A stretch of DNA of 64,000 nucleotides from Anthoceros angustus. Taxonomy: Eukaryota > Streptophyta > Anthocerotopsida > Anthocerotales > Anthocerotaceae. The position numbers and the translations under genes are program-made. The DNA lies in NCBI GenBank assembly GCA_010909165.1, contig MU008171.1, positions 496,001-560,000 of the forward strand, written 5' to 3'. A model generated the notes under the pieces. The model saw only the letters and a list, made by a program, of their open reading frames with translations, searched no databases and had not been told where the DNA came from. Below, one piece after another: positions 22,204 to 34,341 of this stretch (positions are counted from its first letter, which is position 1; each line of letters begins with the position of its first letter).

Positions 22204-24878
22204 TCAAGGTAAACGGTATGCAACCTGTAGCAGCTCCACGCGCTTTCGCAAAGGCTCTGGCACCTCCTCGCTCTTGAACACTCCGCACCACAACTGCCAT
22301 AACTCTGCAAACGTAACATGACTCAGCCGTTAGGTGGGCGCTAAAGTGCATTTTGACCCAGGGAGCTCACCGACGGGGATGTGATCCCCAGCCAGTATGG
22401 CGTGTGACATACGTACCGCTTTTCTGCTGTCGTGTGAGAAACATGGTGGACATGCTGAATCTGCCAACCCTGGTAAGATGTTCCAGGATGTCCACGCCGA
22501 AGCCTGCATCATGCCTGCACCGTGATTGCATCGTTGCGTTAGTGAGTGCCTTAGTCGTTAATCAGTCATTCCGGCCATCAGAAAAGAATTGGGTGGCGGG
22601 TTCACGCACGGGAAAAATGTCTCCAAGGTGTGAATGATTTCCATCATCAGTGGGGCACTGAGCGCATCTTTGAAGACTGAGGGGAGTGAAGCTGGTTCCA
22701 TCAGCTGCCAGTGAGAGACAAGTGGTTAGGGACCTAAACTGCTGCTCAACAGTAAAACGGTACACCAGGGACGTGTTGCCCACCTTTAGCAGCCGAGCTT
22801 GGGAAGCACCATCTCCAGAGAAGCCTTTCCACAATGCTTCGAACTCGTAGGAACTTTTTGGAGCCACCAGGGATCGGGCTACGCCTGCCATGGCAGAGGC
22901 TGCAGCCCGTGCTGCTGCAGCCTGAGTTGCAGCAGCTGTTCCCTGCACTTTCCTAACACTTGGTCTCACCTGCCGCAGACAAAGAATGCAATGTGAGTGC
23001 CTTCCCTTCCTCCTTGTCGGCATCACCGACAACTTCTTCAGATTCTCATGGACTTAAATCAGATCTGTGCCAACATGCCTCTTCCTCCGTGACAACAGCT
23101 CCTTCTGATGTCAGTGGTGTCATGGGAGGGCTGCCGATGGTTGCACTGCTTGTCCCACCCTGCTTAACGCTGCCTTCTGACAACCTGGAGCTCTTGACAG
23201 GCCTTAGTAGAAGTTTCTCATCCTGGTTCTTGTTATCAGAAATGACTGGTGTCTCGTGGTTCCCAGCCTTTACAAGTGGAATCTTCACCTTTTCTTCGGA
23301 TGGTTTGATCCCGTTTGCCTGATGAATTTCACAGCTAAGTTAGCGCAAACCTTCCCCCCCCAAGACCCAAGACTACAAAATGCCACAGTTCTCTGGGGGG
23401 AAAAATCTTCCACCTCTTCATACAGGCGTTTGGCTTCCTTGTAATTGTTTTGAAGCTGCTTGTTTTCAGGTTCCAAGCGCAGGGCAAATTCAAAGTCTGA
23501 AACACGAAGCACCATGAGAGAAATCGCCAACATGATCCCAATCCATCAACCGTGAAACAGTGACTGACACCCACCTTCAACAGCTGCCAGATACCGCTTG
23601 AGCTCCTGTTGAGCTGTTCCTCGACGGGCATAAGCCTTCGTGTAACGATCATCCATGGCAATGGCCTCGTTACAATCCGTCACAGCCTCGTCGAACCTGC
23701 CAGGATGAAAGCAGGCGTTAAGTTGAATACACCCCAAGGTAGCACCTCTGACTACACACACCCAAATGAATTCTGAAAAACCCAACCTCCTAATCTTGAG
23801 ATAAGCCATGGCTCGATTTGCATAAGCTGCTGCTGTGGGCTGCAATCCTATGCTCCTCGAATAACTCTCAATAGCTTTCACATACTTTTTCTCCTTGAAA
23901 AATTCATTCCCCTGCTTCAATCCATGGGGAAAAGTCACTTAAGCAGGGCGGGATATCGCAACAAAAGGGGAAACCTTCACTCTCAGCAGATGGATAAAGA
24001 AAGGGCTCACAAAGACATCTCCAGGGTGGTACTCACAGCATCCTTTTCTAATATGGCATCTGCCATGGCATCAGACATGGAGCCTCTCAATCCCATAACA
24101 TCGGACAATCCACCACCACCCGGCCCACGTCCAAAACCCTGGTTCAGGCTGCATTGTGGTTGAGCGTCCGACACCCTACTGCTCGGAACTGCACCTGCTC
24201 GTGCAGACGATTGTGTCTTCGGACGGGAAGTCATCCTCTCCTTGGGCTCCTCATCAACCTCTTTCAAAGCCGCATCCTACTGAATGCATTACAGCACAGC
24301 GACAAGGTAAAATAATGGCCAACCAAACAGGAAACACCCCATTGAACAAGCACAGGTGCAACAGTTTCCAAAACCAGAGTAGCAGCAACGCCTACCACAT
24401 CAAATTTATCCCACTTGTCTCGGAAATGATCGTATGTGTGCTTGGCAGCTGTAGCACCGGGGCTCTGCTTCTGCTTGGAGGAGCTCCCATCCGCTGGACC
24501 CGCCTTGGAAACCGCTGTCTGGCTCTGCACGGGTTCATTCGCCGCCCGACCCCTGACTGGCGCGACATTCTGCGTGCGGCACGAGGGAATCAGCAACCGA
24601 AACGATCACAGAGAGCCGGTCGGCTGGACTTACCGTATCCCTGCTTGCTTGCGATTTCACGCTATTATCCTTCTGCTTGATGGAATGCTGCCAGTCCTTG
24701 AGCTCTTTCAAAAACCCCTGCAACTCCTGCGGTGACCCACGAACAGCCGTGTGGTTCAGAGAGCAAGGCAGCAAGACCTCCAACAGGAACCCATCAAATC
24801 CACAGAAGAGGGAAGAAGAAGAGGGCAGAGACAAACCAAGGTGTTGTCGCGAATTTGCTTCTGCGCATCGGCCGCCAT
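22204..24878 (-). CDS. RPAP3: RPAP3-like TPR co-chaperone (R2TP / RNA polymerase II-associated protein 3)
   Basis: TPR adaptor of the HSP90-R2TP machinery, which in other eukaryotes helps assemble RNA polymerases, snoRNPs and PIKK kinases. Exons on the minus strand: 24878-24837, 24726-24634, 24569-24396, 24276-24037, 23911-23787, 23696-23575, 23496-23414, then one from 23318 whose end near 23050 is uncertain, followed by four more to the TGA at 22204. The N-terminus MAADAQKQIRDNTLELQGFL with DWQHSIKQKD is the family's start. It is followed by HTYDHFRDKWDKFDVDAAL, a Gly-rich linker and three TPR motifs (GNEFFKEKKYVKAIESYSRS, AAAYANRAMAYLKIRRFDEA, TKAYARRGTAQQELKRY). The C-terminal RPAP3_C domain reads YEFEALWKGFSGD, LPSVFKDALSAPLMMEIIHT, VDILEHLTRVGRFSMSTMFL and ELWQLWCGVFKSEE. 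Introns are short and GT-AG. Head to head with the acyltransferase gene. Confidence 0.89.
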
Positions 24879-25343
24879 GACAGAATCAAATTGGCTTGCT
24901 GCCTCTCCCTGCTCGCCACGTTAACTGCAAGCGACTAGAAGAATAATTCGCGTTTGATCACACATAAAGGCATGTGATTCGCGTTTCACCATCCTTAGGC
25001 GTTTCAATAGTGTTGAGTCGTGACCACCACCTGTGTGTGCGGAGTCGGACTCTCGCCACACTGCGAAGGGTAAAAGTTTCCTTCCCTTCTATCTCCTCGC
25101 GGTAGGGTTAGGAGTAGGAGAAGGTTTCCGTGTAGATGCCGATGCCGGCACATAAAACGGAATATGTTACAGGTGAAGCGTGGACGGGAAGGTCAGTCGT
25201 GAGAGGCGACAAGCTGGCGTGCTGGCAATTGCAAGGTTCGGGGTTTCGTATGGTGCACGGACTGGTGCTGGTGGTGGAGCGGGGGATGAGGATGGGGAGA
25301 TGACCTATCTCATGGCTTGTGTTGTCTCACTGCATCCATCACC
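24879..25343. promoter_or_regulatory. Putative bidirectional promoter between RPAP3-like and acyltransferase genes
   Basis: The two start codons point away from each other and are 465 bp apart, with no other gene between. The stretch is mixed in composition, with no obvious TATA box at a fixed distance from either start. Its function is inferred only from the layout. Confidence 0.5.
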
Positions 25344-27165
25344 ATGGATTCCGACTCCTCTGCGCCTCATCAGCGCCGCCCGTTCCCGCCACCGCCTGCC
25401 AAGGTTTGGTCTCCACTCGCCCCTTTCTTGGCTGTCAGCTGCGCTGCATCTCTGTGTTGCTCTCTTGACGTGGGTGCGTTTCCGTGGCCGTCCCAGGTGG
25501 TGCTGCACACACGCAAGATCCTGTCCAAGCATGCCGAGAAGATTGCCGAAAGAGCTGACGAGCATCAGCACTTTCTGAACAAGGTCTGCATCTCAGCTTG
25601 TCACCGGTGTCCATTGATGATGCTCATTGCTGCTTTATTTTGCATATCAATCTCACCGATTCCTTGTGGCAGTTGACGTACAGCGTAGGAGTTGTCGCTT
25701 TCGGGACTTTCTGTTTTCTTCTGGGTTCAAGCAAGTTTTGCTCCCCATCATCTGTTTGCATCTCTGTGAAATTGCATATGCATGCTGGATTGTTCGATCC
25801 CTGTGGTGATCAAACTTTCACTGATTGCAGGGCCGCAAGATATACCGTATTTGTATTGCCTCTTCTTTATCATCGTCGCTCCTCTCAGATGGATTTATTA
25901 CCGCATCAAGAAGTGGCATTACTATCTCTTGGTATTTTATCACAGCTCCGTTGCGATGCCCTGCTTTCTGCTTCTAGTTGTCTGTTATCTTAGTTGCCCA
26001 TCCTCTGCTTTGTCGCAGGACTTCTGTTACTATGCGAACGCAATTTTCATGGTGATGCTTCTCTTCTTCCCAAAGAACGAAAAGCTCTTACTCGTCTGCT
26101 TCTCCTTTTCTGAGGTAGGTGCTAGTAGTTACAAAAGACCTTATGCCTCGCTGCATATGTTGACTTTGCAGTCAGAGCAGATGGAAGCCTTTCCTTTGTG
26201 TTAGCGTTTAATATGTTCGAGAATAAGCTGAGTTAATAGCGATGTGTGTAGCTTGCAGGGGCCTTTGGCATGGGCGATCATAGTATGGAGATGTAGCCTT
26301 GTCTTCAGTTCTGTTGACAAGATCATCAGTGTTCTGATACATCTGTTACCTGGTGAGTGCCCCTTGAAGTTTCAACCTTAAATGGCCCGTGTCCAATTAT
26401 GTTGCTAAGCAACTTAGCTGGCCAGATTAGTGGTCAAATGGTTGTGTAGGTGCTCTGACTACCTCATTTTTCATCCGAATCAGGAACTGTGTTTTTCATC
26501 ATTCGCTGGTGGGACCCTATCACTTTCTCTCAACATTCAGCGGAGGAGATTGGACCTTGGCCAGCCTGGCCCCTGCTGGAGACTGAGTCGCTTTGGACGT
26601 GGCTGTTCATTGTACCACTAGCCGCATATAGCATGTGGCAAATGATATATTTTCTTGTGGTCAATGTATTACGGCGACAAAGGCTCTTGAATGACCCTGA
26701 AGTGATGACGTCTTACAGGTAGGTTGGTGTGTAGTGAGCTGCCCAACTCCTGCTTCTTGATACCACTTCTGAGTGGCTTGTTCTGTCTTCAGGGAGCTCT
26801 CTAGGAAAGCAGCCAAGGCGAACAACATATGGTGGAGGCTGAGTGGACTTCTTGGCGATCAGAATCGGATGATTATGTATGCCTTGCTCCAGGCGTTGTT
26901 CACGGTTGCCACGATGGGCCTCACTGTGCCAATATTCAGATCTTACCGATTTCATGTGGCTTTTGAGTTCTTCAAGGTGGGAGCTGCTATTTGGAACGGT
27001 GGAAATTTTTTCTTCGATGTGATGATGCTAAGACAAGTTGACGCAAGGAAAAAGAAACCTTCCCGTAAGACTGCCGAGATCGTCGAGGAGGTGGGAAAGA
27101 AGGGATTGCAGAACGGTGCGTCTGATTTGTCAACAGGGCCAGATGCGATTCTCCATGATAGTTGA
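25344..27165 (+). CDS. Glycerophosphocholine acyltransferase (GPC1/GPCAT family, DUF2838)
   Basis: Membrane enzyme that acylates glycerophosphocholine to lysophosphatidylcholine in phosphatidylcholine turnover, probably in the endoplasmic reticulum. Eight exons: 25344-25403, 25497-25583, 25673-25730, 25831-25931, 26019-26114, 26259-26352, 26484-26718 and 26793-27165. They sum to 1104 nt, 367 residues, with every phase consistent. The start [18 protein letters not shown] leads into a coiled segment ([21 protein letters not shown]), then about eight hydrophobic helices. Family-typical blocks are [83 protein letters not shown] and IRWWDPITF. The tail is basic and probably cytosolic. Intron 3 (25731-25830) starts with GC (a|gcaagt) rather than GT, and only that choice keeps the Arg-Pro-Gln frame. 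Its 3' end converges on the OB-fold gene. Confidence 0.92.
25731..25830 (+). other. GC-AG intron in the acyltransferase gene
   Basis: Donor a|gcaagt and acceptor gattgcag|gg. Joining A to GG gives the Arg codon of the conserved SRPQDI block. Six of the other introns in the gene are GT-AG. Confidence 0.8.
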
Positions 27166-28312
27166 TTCTAGTACAGTTTCAACCTCCATCAGTATTTCCT
27201 GTATTTCATCGTTTGCGGGTTTACCGTGGCTTTCCCAGAGGAGTTCTTTAAAGCGAGCGATTTGTGAACCCCTTGGTCTCGAAAAGTTGAACATCGTAGG
27301 TCATTAGGTTTTCTCTAGTTGAAACACCGGGGCAGGTTAGGAGTCAGTCAGAAACATACTGGCTAGCGACTGTCAATGCCTTTGTAGACGTGGATATTTT
27401 TCATATGAAAATTGTCGGGGCTTTGGATCTCTTGTTACGGAACGCCCGGAATTGGTTCCGCCGAGAGCAAGTTCACGGGAGCTGCTTCTAAGACGTTAAA
27501 CATGTGTACATTCAAAATTTGTATCTGGGTTGCAACGTTGTCATAGCACTCGCCTATGCTTCACTTAACAAAACGGTAAAGAACATTTTAACCCGTACAA
27601 ATGTCATCCAGCACAACGTTCACGACAGGCTAAGAAGGCCTTCGACTCTTCTGAGAGGGTCATACTGCATGCATCAGCAACTTCCGAAACCCGCTGCGAC
27701 CGACAGCAACAGAAAAACAACGCCGACAAAACCTAAACCTTAGATAACAACAAATAACCTTGGTCTTTTTCTGGAAAAAGTCTCAGCAACACTCTACGAC
27801 CAAAATGGTTCCAACCTTCACAGTAACGACGTCTCCCAAAGTAATGACAAGTCAGTCGTCTCTCCCACAGCTGTGCAGACTCCACCCAGAAGCAGCTGCA
27901 AGTGGTTTCCGCTACTGCACCATTCCCGTGTACCCGAATAACCATAGAAGCTGCTCTTCCAAAGCCAGCTCGTATCTTCAGATACAGCAAGTTGCATGGT
28001 AGCAAAACCTTCAAACCCACAAATCTTCCAGAGAAGGATCATGAACAGGGACAGTGAGTAAGTCGGCAAGGTGAGTGTTCCGAGGGGCCAGAAGAAAATC
28101 TATCTGCGGTAATGACTTTGGAAGTCCGAGCTTTCCAGGATCTTGGCATCTCAGCCTATGCGAAAGAAAAATGGTGGTTGATACTTGTCAGTAGACAGTG
28201 TGCTGATCTGCTGCTTGGCTCCATGACTTGTAACTGTCTCCTAGAATATCTGGTTGAAAACAAGAGCCCCAAGGGGATAGCCAAAGTCCCCGAGTGTCAA
28301 GATGTTCAGGAA
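27166..28312. other. Space between convergent genes
   Basis: Downstream of both the acyltransferase and the OB-fold genes, so it holds their 3' untranslated regions. No further gene is supported. Confidence 0.55.
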
Positions 28313-28902
28313 CTACTCGTCAACAATATTGACCAGTTCGTACTCCACCAGCGAGAGATTGTTCTCTTCCTTCACAACAAAGCTGGCCGGCTCAGTCACT
28401 TCCACCCTGCCCCATTTATCCACGGCCAATCTCATTGACCCCTTGAACATATCAATTTTTGCATTGCGGAGCACAACTGTCACGCCCTCCTTCATTAGGT
28501 CAACTGCAGTCCACAATTAGAGGCCAGATCGCATTAACACGGATCGACAGGAACCTCAACAAAGCTTCCATCGACTTAAAACAATATCAGATAATAACAA
28601 ACATCCTTGCAGCAAATCGGACACATGAAGGATGAACCAAGAACCATGCAAACAGCAGTCGATCAGCAGATGCGCACACCTTGTTCGTTTCGTGCAGTGA
28701 AGACGATGACACCGGTGTCGTCTCCAACAATACATTCCGCAATCCGAACGTGCCGTACCTGGTTACCATCAGGTCGCGCCTTCTGCAGCACCAGCTTGGA
28801 ACTCACAACTTTCACCGTGAGCGTGTGGCCTGATGTGCCCGGGCGAAGTTGATCCACTGTTATAAATACAGGCTTTCTCAAATTGGCGTTCGGTGCAGCC
28901 AT
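28313..28902 (-). CDS. Small OB-fold single-strand nucleic-acid-binding protein (At4g28440-like)
   Basis: Two exons, 28902-28680 and 28503-28313, joined in phase at Gln-Val-Asp (caag|ttgac), give 137 residues, the normal length for this plant family. After the short N-terminus MAAPNANLRKP the protein is a single OB fold: FITVDQLRPGTSGHTLTVKV, VRHVRIAECIVGDDTGVIVF, then VTVVLRNAKIDMFKGSMRLA and VDKWGRVEV, ending NNLSLVEYELVNIVDE. Plant members are small cytosolic or nuclear proteins of poorly defined role, related to the OB fold of SOSS-B type single-strand DNA-binding proteins. The intron is 176 nt, GT-AG. The start was chosen as the first Met in frame just before the conserved region. Confidence 0.93.
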
Positions 28903-30130
28903 CTCTGCAGTAACACTGATTCCACACCCGGAGTTGCCTTGGCTCGCACAGAGCCGCTGCACAGAAAGCCAACCAGTTAGAAGAAAAAAAACCTTCAAGA
29001 CAGCAGCGACAGTACAGCTGCCAGAACAAAGGTATGGATGCCCTAGACATCCGGATCGGCTGCACAGGCTACAGATCTGCCATCGCGCTGGACCAAGAGT
29101 CCAGGAAAAACTAGATGACAGGAAATTTGAGGCAGCCTACGAACCGATCTGGCCCGGTATACTTTGCGACATCAACCGAGCAATAAATCGAAAGAAAGAT
29201 GACACTCACCACGACTTCTTTGCAGCTCGCGCACAAAACGCGGCTACTAGACAAGGCAAAGCCAAAAACCAGGAAATCCCTAAAATTAATCGACTAGACC
29301 TACACGATGACAACAGATCCGCAAGGCGGAAACCAGTTGCTGCCAGTGGGAGGGCGGCGGCGCCAGCAAGAAACAGTGGAGCACCTAGACACCTGTAGCC
29401 AGCAAAAAGGGGGAAGCGGGCAAGCAGTGGGACAGACAGGAGCGCTTTACCTCAGAGTTCGCAAACAAGCCCGAGCGGTGACAACGCAGACGAAGAAGAG
29501 GCGTCACCAAAGCGCGGCAGAGGGTAGACACAGCTGGTCTGACTGGAACAAGGGAGGAGCGCTGTGAGAGGTGTGCGCGCGTAACCGGCCCTTGTGCTGA
29601 CGAGGCAATTTCGACACTCACTCCCAACCTGTAAACTTCTTCTTATGAACAAGTGTTTGAAGGCCTCCGAGGCACACACCTAGCTACAGTCCTGGACACC
29701 CTCCCTCGTTGGAATTGTTTGGGAGCATCGCTACAGCTCCCAATTAAATTAAGGAGGCATTCAATTTGATTAATTCATATTTTTAATAAAATATTTAAGA
29801 TTTAAAAATTTGAAAGCCTTTGAACTTGGTTATGATAAATCTATTAATATCACAAATTTTACCCCCCTAGATTCAGCACGGTTCATATAGATCATTTTTT
29901 GTGTGGATTCAATGAGAAAAAATGGTATTTTTTCAATATGGTTTCAGTCCACGCTGAAGTTCGTCTAAAACTGTCATATGGATTCAATGTTGAAAGAGTT
30001 TCATAACTTCATAATATATCGACATAACATATATTTGAAGTTCCATTTTCAAGGATTCTATAGTGTAATATATCAATATAAAATATATTTAATATAGTCA
30101 TCTCATGGATGTGCTAAATGGAAACCCCAT
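28903..30130. other. Upstream region of the OB-fold gene, then AT-rich spacer
   Basis: 28903-29700 should hold the promoter and 5' untranslated region. From 29740 to 30130 the sequence is strongly AT-rich. No gene is supported on either strand. Confidence 0.5.
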
Positions 30131-30169
30131 TGAAATCAAATATATTCAAGATTCGAGACTAGGGATCCG

Positions 30170-30450
30170 CATCCTCGGTGTCTATGTATGATATGGACAT
30201 ATGAGTTGCGGACTGTTTGTTGTCCACTTGGTTGATCGGTGTCTATGTATGATATGGACATATGAGTTGCGGACTGTTTGTTGTCCACTTGGTTGAAAGC
30301 ATGGCGTGCAATGTTGTCCACTTGGTTGTATGATATGGACATATGAGTTGCGGACTGTTTGTTGTCCACTTGGTTGAAAGCATGGCGTGCAATGTTGTCC
30401 ACTTGGTTGAAAGTATGGCGTCCACTTGGTTGAAAGCATGGCGTGCAACC
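30170..30450. repeat. Tandem repeat with two interleaved units
   Basis: Unit 1, tatgatatggacatatgagt continuing to gcggactgtttgttgtccacttggttga, occurs three times. A shorter unit, aagcatggcgtgcaatgttgtccacttggttg, is interspersed. The common word tccacttggttg occurs at least seven times. Minus-strand open frames across it are an effect of the repeat and unlikely to be genes. Confidence 0.85.
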
Positions 30451-30749
30451 TAAACGTTGCCCACTGTCGACAAACAGCCATTAGAGTTTGTAAAATTGTA
30501 GGCTTAGGTCGAACAACCAACTCATTCCCCACAACTGTAATGTTCATAATTTATAGTGGTTCACAAAGAACGTCAATCTCTCATTGAAGTGAGGGATTAA
30601 ATGAACAGCTCTGGGTATGTTTAAGCATCTATCACCAGATAGCTTGGAACTCGAAGACGACTGTTTCTATGCTGGGCTCCCGGGATCAGCTGGGCCCCTC
30701 TCGCCGCTTGACCTAACTGGGCCCACGTAACAGCTGCTGAACAAGGTGT

Positions 30750-32598
30750 TTATGGCGTGTCTGCAGAGACAGGAATGCAGGTATCTGGGATGAAGTTTCC
30801 ATCTCTGTCAATGGGGTGGTAAACCTGACATGCATCTTCCAGTTCACCACATTTTGCACACATGTCCACCAGGCAGGTGCCCACCACTACGTTATCTAGC
30901 AGTCCTCTTTCGACAATCTGTGAGTGAGCTGCATGCCCTTCTGCAAGGCACCAGTGCTTGAATAGGCCTTCAGAAGGCAAGCAAAAGTAAAATGGTCAGC
31001 CAAAAGCAGGTCCGCCTCCTCCATTTGTCCATACACAACAAGCGCCTCTTGGCCGAGCCCTTGCTGTGCATACCCAGCAATAAGGGCATTCCAAGTCACA
31101 ACATCCTTTGTGTTCATGCTGTCAAAAACCTGGCGGGCATCTTCCAGTTCACCACATTCCACATACATGTCCACAAGGCAGTAGCGGTTGCCCACCACTA
31201 CGTCAGCAGCAGTCCTCTTTCGACAATCTGGGAGTGCAGCTGCCTGCCCTTCTGTAAGGCACCAGTGCTTCCACAGGCCTTCAGAAGGCAAGCAAAAGTA
31301 ACATGGTTAGCCAAAAGCAAGCCCTCTAGCTGCATTTGTCCATACAAAGTAAGCGCCTCATGTCCAAGCCCTTGCTGTGTGTACCCAGCAATCAGAGCAT
31401 TCCATGTCACTACATCCTTTCTGTTCATGCTGTCAAAAACCTGGCGTGCATCTTTCAGTTCGCCACATTTTGCATACCCAGCAATCAGTACAGTCCATGT
31501 CACCACATCCTTTGTGGCCATGCTGTCAAAAACCTGGCGTGCATTTTTTCGTTCGCCACATTTTGCACACATGTCCAAGGCAGCTGCCAATAAACAAGTT
31601 AGTAGGAATGCCACTCTGCACCACATCGCGGTGCACTTTTCTGCCAGATTCCAAGTCGGCGGCAAATGCACAAGCTTGAAGGGCAGCTACAAAGACGTGA
31701 GCATCAGCCTTCACTCCTGACCTACCCATCTCATGGTACAGTTGTATGGCCTCCTCAGGTTTCCCGTGCTTAGCATGTGCAGAGATTATGGAAAACCACA
31801 TGAAGACATCTGGTTTGCCCACCCTGGTGAACCCATGGCCTCCTGCAGCCTACCTCCACATGCATACATGCGCAAGATATGGTTCCCAAGTATGCACTCG
31901 ACTCGTACCCAAGTTTGGCAGTGAGATCATGAACTCGACGCCCCACAACCAAATCCTTCTTAGCTGTACACAGTTTTAGTACAGTGTACAACAGAGACTG
32001 GGAAATGGCAGACTCTGTCTTCGCCAGCGATTCCAGGGCTCCAACGGCATCAGAAAGCTTCCCCTGCTGACATAACGTGCTCACGGTAACAGCAGTAACA
32101 ACACCCATTGCCGATCCTGCACGCCTCCCAGGTTTAGGCTTATCCGGGAGCTGGACTCGGAAGGAGAGGCACCATGTCCCATCTGCAGATCCATGCACAT
32201 GAGGTGCTCATCAACCCAAGCTGGCTTAAACATGTTGCTTAAGCACCTCGCCGGACCCCTTACGCCGGAAGTCAGGGGAACGGGCGCTCTTCTTACCTCG
32301 TCTGCTGTCCCACCACAGGGTAGGGTCCAGAGAAAATTGCTGCCACAAGTGCTCCTGCTCCTGGCAACGACCGTAGCTGGAAAACCTGTCCCGACCCACA
32401 CTTTCTCGGAAGTGGAAGTACTGGGCTCCTTACACTGCTGCACCTGGAGGCTTTGCTTGCCAGGAGTCGACTCCCTAAGCTGACGTTAGCAGGAGCTCCT
32501 CGTAGAATCCCTGTCCACACACTAATTTGTTGGGTCCCGCCTGAAAGCCAACGAACTGCAAAGAGAAGAAAAGAAGCTTTAGCTTTCGCTGTGACCAT
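30750..32598 (-). pseudogene. Inverted, truncated PPR paralogue (PPR-C)
   Basis: A third member of the local PPR family, on the minus strand. It has the leader and one N-terminal module (about 32470-32110: LPLPRKCGSGQVF, then FKPAWVDEHLMCMDLQMGHG), then PPR motifs such as LVDMYVECGELEDARQVFDS and DVVTWNALIAGYAQQGLG, with frame changes near 32430, 32190, 31800, 31600, 31250 and 30950. It ends inside a PPR motif at about 30800, so the E and DYW domains are missing. It cannot act as an editing enzyme by itself. Confidence 0.9.
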
Positions 32599-32877
32599 CG
32601 TTCAAGGACCGCCGTCGGAGGCGCTTGGACAGGACTGGGCCGCCCACAAACGCGTCCTCTCTACGCACACTAACCCACGGCCTCTACAGCAGCCAGGCCA
32701 GGGTCGGTGGACTGACCTGGACGGTGAATGGCAGTGCCTACAAAGTTGCTGAACAGCGGCAACTGCAGAATTGGGCTGACTTTGCTCGTGAACCAATCTC
32801 ATTGTGCAGTCCTTGCATTCTTGAGTTGCTAGTGTGTCATGGGGACACTGTTGTGAGATGGGAATTATGTTCTGCAG

Positions 32878-33840
32878 CTTGTATTCGTGGAACCCAAGCT
32901 GTGGTGGCCCAATGCGGTTGGTGTGCAAACTCTACATCAAGTTGACACTCTAGTGGAGGTTCGGGATTTTGGAGTGTCTGACTCTTGGAGTGGTCGCCAT
33001 GGCTTCCGACAAACACATAGCTACATAGACCCCCTCAACGGTGGAAGGTGCTGTCACTCCTCAGAACTAAAGGAGCAACATTTAGAGGTCCTTCAGGTTA
33101 AAATTTCATGTTGTACACTGTCTGGCATTTGAAATCCAGAGGGTGATTGTGAGGGCCTGGTGTAGATCATGCAATATAACTCTTTGAACTGGAACGTTGA
33201 TGTGAGTGCAGAAAGTTTGAGGTTAATGGTGAACCACTTTTCGTTCGAGGAGCGAACTGGATTGTATCTGATGGTTTACTTCGGCTTTCAGAGAACCGAT
33301 ACAGGACAGATGTCAGGTTTCACAGAGACATGAATCTGAATATGATCCGTGTATGGGGGGGTGCTTTAGCCGAACGTCCCCAGTTCCACAAGGCTTGTGA
33401 TGAGCATGGTCTTCTGGTTGGTTCTCGAAATCTCCTCCCTAGGTTACATGTTCTTTGACTGTTTCACCTTCGTTTCTGATGGGGTGGCAACAGGTGTGGC
33501 AGGAGTTCTGGATAACTGAAGACTGTAATGGTCGAGGGGTATCTCCATCTGACCATAGTTGGCCATTGGATCACAATGAGCAGTATCCTGCAGATGACAT
33601 CAATGAGACGTTGGAGGATGAACTGACGCTTCATTCAGCATTTGATATCACAAACCGTGCTAGTCCAAAGATGAGGTAATTGTCTTCCCAAAAAGCACTG
33701 CGGGTCCAGCATTTTTGCACTCACGGCATTGGGGTAACCTGTGAACTGTTTGCCCGCGATCACAGAGAATCTTGGGCTAGTGATCCTAGTCAATGCCTAG
33801 ATGGCAGCCGTCGGTATATTCAGGGTTCTTTGTGGGAAGG
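32878..33840 (+). pseudogene. Captured fragment of glycoside hydrolase family 2 endo-beta-mannosidase, introns kept
   Basis: Plant mannosylglycoprotein endo-beta-mannosidase trims N-glycans. The fragment covers the middle of the enzyme: PKLWWPNAVGVQTL, GRHGFRQTHSYIDPLNGGR, then [58 protein letters not shown]-type sequence, [36 protein letters not shown] and CLDGSRRYIQGSLWEG. GT-AG introns at 33048-33211, 33417-33493 and about 33676-33765 remain, so it came from genomic DNA, not from a processed transcript. About 26 residues are missing between WPLDH and NEQ, just before the catalytic Asn-Glu. Both ends of the enzyme are absent. It runs directly into N-myristoyltransferase sequence at about 33836-33843. 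Confidence 0.88.
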
Positions 33841-34178
33841 ATGCGCAAACGTTGGAGAATAGGCATATGTTTTGGGAGACTCAGCCTGTTGGGCAGTATC
33901 AGGACATAGCGAAGACGGAACTGTCCGAGGGGCCAATTGAGCCCCCGCAGGAGGTGTCGGAGGTGCGGCATGAGCCCTACAATCTTCCCAGCAAGTACGA
34001 GTGGTGCACATGCGACATTTCGGATGATGGCACTATGAACGAGATCTACACTCTGCTGACGAATAACTATGTGGAGGATGATGACAACATGTTCAGATTT
34101 TGATTATTCCGTGGATTTTCTGCGCTGGGCGCTGAGACCTCCTGGTAACTTCACCAACTGGCACATAGGGGTTAGGGG
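33834..34178 (+). pseudogene. N-myristoyltransferase fragment, N-terminal part
   Basis: NMT adds myristate to N-terminal glycines of cytosolic proteins. The readable part is [66 protein letters not shown], then, after a one-base insertion near 34100, [15 protein letters not shown] and NWHIGVR. The sequence leaves NMT exactly where the inverted block starts. Confidence 0.88.
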
Positions 34179-34341
34179 CCGTGGCCTCTGGCAAGCGATA
34201 GGACTTGATGGTTCTACTCATCGTCATCCTCGGAGCCAGCCTCGAAAACCCGACATCAATCAGCTTCTTGGGATTCAAAGACCTATGCCAGTACTGGCAG
34301 GTGGCAACCGGGGTGGGCAGCACAACTCCACCCGTGTAGGC
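34179..34341 (-). pseudogene. N-myristoyltransferase fragment, second middle part, inverted
   Basis: The minus strand reads [35 protein letters not shown] and [15 protein letters not shown], the stretch that follows the RRVHLENIW region in NMT. Orientation is opposite to the N- and C-terminal pieces. Confidence 0.88.

Noticed and set aside
30170-30450. CRISPR-like array
   Set aside because: Repeats are directly adjacent and mixed, without unique spacers of constant length, and the genome is eukaryotic.
30182-30547. Repeat-containing minus-strand protein of 121 residues
   Set aside because: It consists of translated tandem repeats with the same words in other frames; there is no gene signal.
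32625-32945. N-terminal part of the mannosidase just upstream of 32878
   Set aside because: Open frames there show no match to the enzyme. The first supported exon begins after the acceptor at 32877.
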